40,355 nucleotides of DNA, taken from positions 1 through 40,355 of the forward strand of contig PWTU01000554.1 in NCBI GenBank assembly GCA_003562775.1. The letters are read 5' to 3'. Position 1 is the first letter of the stretch; every line of letters starts with the position of its first letter. This stretch comes from Ignavibacteriales bacterium. Lineage in GTDB: Bacteria; Bacteroidota; Ignavibacteria; T3Sed10-11. A model generated the notes under the pieces. That model ran no database searches and was not told the DNA's origin. It saw nothing but the letters and a program-made list of their open reading frames with translations. A program made the position numbers and the translations under genes. Positions 36,560 through 40,355 of the stretch are shown in pieces.

Positions 36560-37020
36560 AAGCTTTAATTCAACGCGTATCATCCGCATCGGTATCAATT
36601 GACGGTACCGTAACCGGCGAGATCGGTCAGGGTTACGTTGTATTTCTCGGAGTAAAAAGCGACGATGATTTTATGGAAGCGGAATACCTTGCACAGCGAT
36701 GCGCCGATTTAAGGGTGTTTGAGGACGACATCGGAAAGATGAACAAATCGTTGCACGACGTGAACGGCGAGATGCTCGTCATATCTCAATTCACGCTGCA
36801 CGCCGATACCCGGAAGGGGAATCGACCGAGTTTTATACACGCCGCACCGCCCGAGCTTGCCGAAACGTTATACAATCACTTCACGGCATGCGTAAGAGAA
36901 CGAATCGGTCACGACCGTGTAAAGACCGGACAATTCCGTGCTATGATGGATGTACATCTCGTAAACACCGGCCCTGTGACAATCATGCTTCGCAGTAAAT
37001 CGGAATATGAACAGGATTAA
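36556..37020 (+). CDS. dtd: D-aminoacyl-tRNA deacylase
   Basis: DTD removes D-amino acids (and mischarged Gly) from tRNA. The 154 residues hold both active-site motifs, SQFTLHAD (77-84) and NTGPVT (137-142, the GP element that enforces chirality). They also contain the opening KALIQRVSSASVSIDG. The length is standard. GTG 36556 starts within the prmC stop codon (4 bp overlap), behind AGGAGG, which indicates translational coupling of the two translation-fidelity genes. The next gene starts 8 bp downstream. Confidence 0.97.
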   Translation: MKALIQRVSSASVSIDGTVTGEIGQGYVVFLGVKSDDDFMEAEYLAQRCADLRVFEDDIGKMNKSLHDVNGEMLVISQFTLHADTRKGNRPSFIHAAPPELAETLYNHFTACVRERIGHDRVKTGQFRAMMDVHLVNTGPVTIMLRSKSEYEQD

Positions 37021-37028
37021 GATCGATC

Positions 37029-37949
37029 GTGGAAAATAAACGAAAAACGATTGCATTCATTTTCCTCGACGGATTGGGAATAGGACCGGACGATGCATCG
37101 GTGAATCCCGTCATCGCAGCAAAACTACCGGCGCTTTCATCGATGTTCGGAGATGTGATACCATCCGTATCCAATCAACAGCTCGTTAATTCAAACTATG
37201 CATTTGTTCCCCTTGATGCGAATCTGCACATCGAAGGATTACCACAGAGCGGTACGGGACAAACTGCATTGTTCACCGGGATCAATGCGGCTGACTATAT
37301 TGGAAAACACTTTGGACCGTACCCGTATTCGACGCTTCATCCCGTTATTGAAAAACAGAATATTTTCCGAAAAATACATGAATCGAAGAAACGTTTTTAC
37401 TTTGCAAACGCTTATCCGAAACAATTCTTCGATTACGTCAACGCAGGCAAGCGGCGGTTAACCGTCACAACGTTAGCGTGCATACTAAGCGGGCTCCCGC
37501 TGCATACGGCGGATGATCTCCGGAACGGACAAGCGATATCGGCCGATATTACCAATGAGCGGTGGGACACGCTCGGGTATCCTGATATAGCCGAAATTCC
37601 CGCGGAGGAAGCGGGGAGACGGTTCGCCGGACTTGCAAAAGATCATGATTTTGTTTTATTTGAGTATTTCCTAACAGACCACGCAGGTCATAAACAGGAT
37701 ATGGATAACGCCGTTCAGGTCCTCGAACGGTTTGATGGTTTTTTAAACGGCTTCCGTGATTCAATGGACGAAACGACACTCCTTGTAATGACGAGCGATC
37801 ACGGCAACATAGAAGATCTGCGAACAAAAACGCACACCCGCAATGCCGTGCCGTTATGGGTGTACGGCAACGATAGTGCGAAATTTGTCAAAGGCATTTT
37901 TTCTATAACGGACGTTGCACCGAAAATTCTACGCTGGTTGAATATTTAA
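37029..37949 (+). CDS. Alkaline-phosphatase-superfamily metalloenzyme (phosphoglycerate mutase-like)
   Basis: The 306 residues show the metal-binding pattern of the superfamily that contains cofactor-independent phosphoglycerate mutase and phosphopentomutase. FIFLDGLGIGP carries Asp14, SGTGQTALFTG carries the probable nucleophile (Ser74 or Thr76), TDHAGHKQDMD supplies Asp and His ligands, and TSDHGNIED supplies a further Asp-His pair. The protein is much shorter than iPGM (about 510) and than ApgM (about 400), so it probably represents a minimal phosphatase or phosphomutase; its substrate is unknown. GTG 37029 lies 8 bp after dtd with only a weak ribosome site. It ends 16 bp before comEC. Confidence 0.8.
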   Translation: MENKRKTIAFIFLDGLGIGPDDASVNPVIAAKLPALSSMFGDVIPSVSNQQLVNSNYAFVPLDANLHIEGLPQSGTGQTALFTGINAADYIGKHFGPYPYSTLHPVIEKQNIFRKIHESKKRFYFANAYPKQFFDYVNAGKRRLTVTTLACILSGLPLHTADDLRNGQAISADITNERWDTLGYPDIAEIPAEEAGRRFAGLAKDHDFVLFEYFLTDHAGHKQDMDNAVQVLERFDGFLNGFRDSMDETTLLVMTSDHGNIEDLRTKTHTRNAVPLWVYGNDSAKFVKGIFSITDVAPKILRWLNI

Positions 37950-37965
37950 ACAGGGAGTATCGCTT

Positions 37966-40355
37966 ATGTCGATGCAGGACGATGTATTAAATCGTGCTGC
38001 GACTATGAGGGGCAGGCCTGCGGTAACGGTGGCGCTTTTGTTTATCACGGGAATAGTGCTCGCCTCACTATTCTCTCCGAATCAAAATGTATTGACTGCA
38101 GTGTTCATTACAGCCGTACTGCTCCTTTTCATTTCTTTTTTCTTTTACTCTAAATCTTTTACCGGATTGTTTCTTGCAAGTATTTTTATACTGGTCGGAT
38201 TCATAAAGCATACCGTGGACAGCGATCTCTCCCGTAACGCTTCGGTTGACACATTTGCAGAACCTACGCGCAATGTCCTCGTGTGGGGGACGATCGCCGA
38301 TCGCCCGCGTATAAGCGAAGACCGTGCACGTTTCATCCTCCGCATCGATTCCCTGTATGACGGAACAAGGAAGTTTTTTACGACGAGCGATCTGCTTGTG
38401 TTTGTTTCACCTGATGCACGGTATGACCGGGGATTGCTGCAGGTTGAGTACGGTGAATATGCACTGGTGCACGGTTCGATCAATAGACCGGCAGGACGGA
38501 GAAACCCGTATGAACCTGATTTTAATCGATACCTTGAGCTCAATAATATCGATGCAATGTTGTTCGTTCGCGGCTATTATAACGTTGAAACCGATGGATA
38601 CGGCAAGGCAAATCGATTTATAACGGGGATTATCGTTCCTGTTCGAAATTATATTTCCGGGGTGATAGACCGCAACCTGTCCGGAGAAAGCGCTCATTTT
38701 TTGCGCGGACTCTTGCTCGGGGATCGCAGCCGTATCGGCGACGATGTACGCGAAACGTTTATTACGGCGGGCGTGATTCATGTACTCGCGGTTTCGGGGT
38801 TACATGTGGGCATAATGACGGTCATATTCTTTGCACTCTTCGGTTTTTTGCGCGTACCGAGAATTCCCAAAATTTTGCTGACCATTGCCGGACTGATAAT
38901 TTTCATGTTCGTCACCGGCGCGGCGCCGTCTGTTGTTCGTGCGACTATTATGGCGTCGATTATTCTCTTCGGCTTTATACTCCAGCGTAAAAGCGATATT
39001 TTCAACTCGCTTGCGGTAGCGGCTTTGATTTTACTTTTCTACGATTCCCGTGAACTATTCAAACCATCGTTTCAGCTCTCTTTTGCAGCGGTATTATCAA
39101 TTGTATATTTATACCCGCTGTTCTGGAACGGTGTAAGGCAAAAGTTTCCGGGATTGGAGGATGGATGGTTCGCCCGATATGTTGTGCAATTATTTTTGGT
39201 CTCGATCGCCGCGCAAATCGGTACGCTGCCGTTTACTGCGTATTACTTCGAACGGGTAAGTCTTGCGGCGATTGGCGCAAACCTGCTGGTGATTCCCGGT
39301 GTGTTCTTTGTTCTGTCGTTCGGGTTTGCATCGGTTATATCGGGAGTCATTAGCCCGTTTCTCGAAAGTATCTACGGGTATACGACCGAATTTCTCCTTA
39401 CGGCCATTCTCCGTTTTGTCGGTATGGTATCGCAGTTTCCGTATGCATCGGTCGAGGTGTTTCAGTTCGGAATGATAAACGGATTGATCTTTTATGCAGT
39501 CATCGCCGTCGTCGTGCATATAACCCGACCGCGGTTGTTCCGGCGTTCTCTCATCGGTTTGATGGTGGTTTTGAACATATATATCATAGATTACAATGTT
39601 GCGTTCGATACGGAAATTAGGCGGCAGCAACTTACAATTACAATGCTGGACGTCGGACAGGGTGATGCGTTGTTTATAGAATTCCCCGACGGAAAAACCA
39701 TGCTGTACGACGCCGGACCGCGAACGTTAACCTCGGATGCAGGTGAACGGATTGTAGTACCGTATTTAAAACGGCACGGCATCCGGTTTATCGATGCCGT
39801 TGTAATTTCTCACATGCACGCGGACCATTACGGCGGATTAGAGGCGGTTTTGAATGAGGTCGAGGTCGGCGTCGTGTATGATACCGGACAGCCGGCGTCG
39901 GGGGCATGGTACGAATCGTTGCAGGAGAAGATCGAGCGGAGAAATATTCCCGTAAAAACGCTGCGTGCGGGAGATATGATCGACGGCTTTGAGAATGTAC
40001 GGTTATATGTAGTCCATCCTGCGCCGTCGTTTGTTCAGCAGCCGGGCGACGAGCGAAGCTGGAATTTGAACAACGCCTCGATTGTGTTGTTAATCGTTTA
40101 CGGTGAAACGCGTATTCTCTTAACGGGTGACGCTGAACAGGAAGCGGAATTTTACATGGTTTATATTTACGGGGATTTTCTCGATGCAGACATTCTTAAA
40201 GCCGGCCATCACGGCTCAAGCACAAGCAGCACCGCACGGTTTGTAGAAACCGTTACGCCGTCGAAAGCGCTTATCTCGGTCGGAAGGATGAACCGATTCA
40301 ACCATCCGGGAGAAGAAGTGATACAGCGTTTCCGGGAACTGAGCATAACAACCTA
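37966..40355 (+). CDS. comEC: ComEC/Rec2-type DNA uptake channel protein (3' end cut by window)
   Basis: ComEC carries single-stranded DNA across the inner membrane during natural transformation. The 796 visible codons run without interruption to the window end. In order: two N-terminal membrane spans, a soluble OB-like domain (about 85-200), the Competence membrane domain with AVSGLHVG (275-282) and many helices to about residue 545, then a metallo-beta-lactamase domain. This has LDVGQGDALFIEF (561-573), the metal motif HMHADH (616-621), LLTGDAEQEAEF and KAGHHGSSTS. The three-part architecture is complete, and perhaps only a few tens of residues are missing. ATG 37966 follows GGGAG by 8 nt. 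Other competence genes are not in the window. Confidence 0.95.
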   Translation, partial: MSMQDDVLNRAATMRGRPAVTVALLFITGIVLASLFSPNQNVLTAVFITAVLLLFISFFFYSKSFTGLFLASIFILVGFIKHTVDSDLSRNASVDTFAEPTRNVLVWGTIADRPRISEDRARFILRIDSLYDGTRKFFTTSDLLVFVSPDARYDRGLLQVEYGEYALVHGSINRPAGRRNPYEPDFNRYLELNNIDAMLFVRGYYNVETDGYGKANRFITGIIVPVRNYISGVIDRNLSGESAHFLRGLLLGDRSRIGDDVRETFITAGVIHVLAVSGLHVGIMTVIFFALFGFLRVPRIPKILLTIAGLIIFMFVTGAAPSVVRATIMASIILFGFILQRKSDIFNSLAVAALILLFYDSRELFKPSFQLSFAAVLSIVYLYPLFWNGVRQKFPGLEDGWFARYVVQLFLVSIAAQIGTLPFTAYYFERVSLAAIGANLLVIPGVFFVLSFGFASVISGVISPFLESIYGYTTEFLLTAILRFVGMVSQFPYASVEVFQFGMINGLIFYAVIAVVVHITRPRLFRRSLIGLMVVLNIYIIDYNVAFDTEIRRQQLTITMLDVGQGDALFIEFPDGKTMLYDAGPRTLTSDAGERIVVPYLKRHGIRFIDAVVISHMHADHYGGLEAVLNEVEVGVVYDTGQPASGAWYESLQEKIERRNIPVKTLRAGDMIDGFENVRLYVVHPAPSFVQQPGDERSWNLNNASIVLLIVYGETRILLTGDAEQEAEFYMVYIYGDFLDADILKAGHHGSSTSSTARFVETVTPSKALISVGRMNRFNHPGEEVIQRFRELSITT

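Overview
The window carries a conserved, chromosomal housekeeping region from a bacterium of the FCB (Fibrobacterota-Chlorobiota-Bacteroidota) assemblage. The best lineage clue is the secreted protein at 24647-26131. It ends in a type IX secretion sorting domain containing the motif YPNPFNPATTIEYGI, a form common in Ignavibacteria, Calditrichota, Marinimicrobia and Balneola-type genomes. A DUF5683 protein beside parAB points the same way. Candidate promoters look like ordinary sigma-70 sites (TTGaca, 16-17 bp, TATaaT-like) rather than the Bacteroidota TTTG/TAnnTTTG type. I favour a relative of Calditrichota, Ignavibacteria or Marinimicrobia over a true Bacteroidales or Flavobacteriales member; this is inference.

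Layout. 1-1129 (minus): a truncated crotonase-family acyl-CoA enzyme with an overlapping EthD-like gene. 1287-4208: glnE. 4298-5353: a tRNA cluster (Thr-TGT, Tyr-GTA, Gly-TCC, Thr-GGT, Trp-CCA) with rpmG inside it, no tuf, and a broken second copy of the 3' part of tRNA-Trp carrying a perfect hairpin. 5400-16864: the classic secE-nusG-rplK-rplA-rplJ-rplL-rpoB-rpoC run, with an L10-leader-like structure before rplJ and a long RNA hairpin between rplL and rpoB. 16957-20522 (minus): mgtE and a DinG/XPD-type iron-sulfur helicase. 20699-24536: an UPF0173 metallo-hydrolase, a CopD-like membrane protein, parA, parB, ridA and a DUF5683 protein. 24647-27475: envelope and secreted proteins, namely the type IX cargo, a small coiled-coil lipoprotein and a coiled-coil LysM protein, ending in a strong terminator. 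27616-31440: phoH, mazG (minus), archease and rtcB. 31478-35653: a lone receiver domain, a secreted S9 peptidase, a DUF763 protein and a highly basic protein of unknown function. 35672-40355: prmC, dtd, an alkaline-phosphatase-superfamily metalloenzyme, and comEC cut by the window end.

Together the genes cover transcription and translation machinery, translation quality control (dtd, prmC, ridA), RNA repair (archease, rtcB), chromosome partition (parAB), DNA repair and uptake (dinG, comEC), nucleotide-pool cleaning (mazG) and envelope functions. I see no CRISPR array, insertion sequence, prophage or conventional defence island. The least explained pieces are the DUF763 plus basic-protein pair (33899-35653), the lipoprotein plus LysM pair (26378-27475), and the rearranged tRNA-Trp copy (5251-5311).
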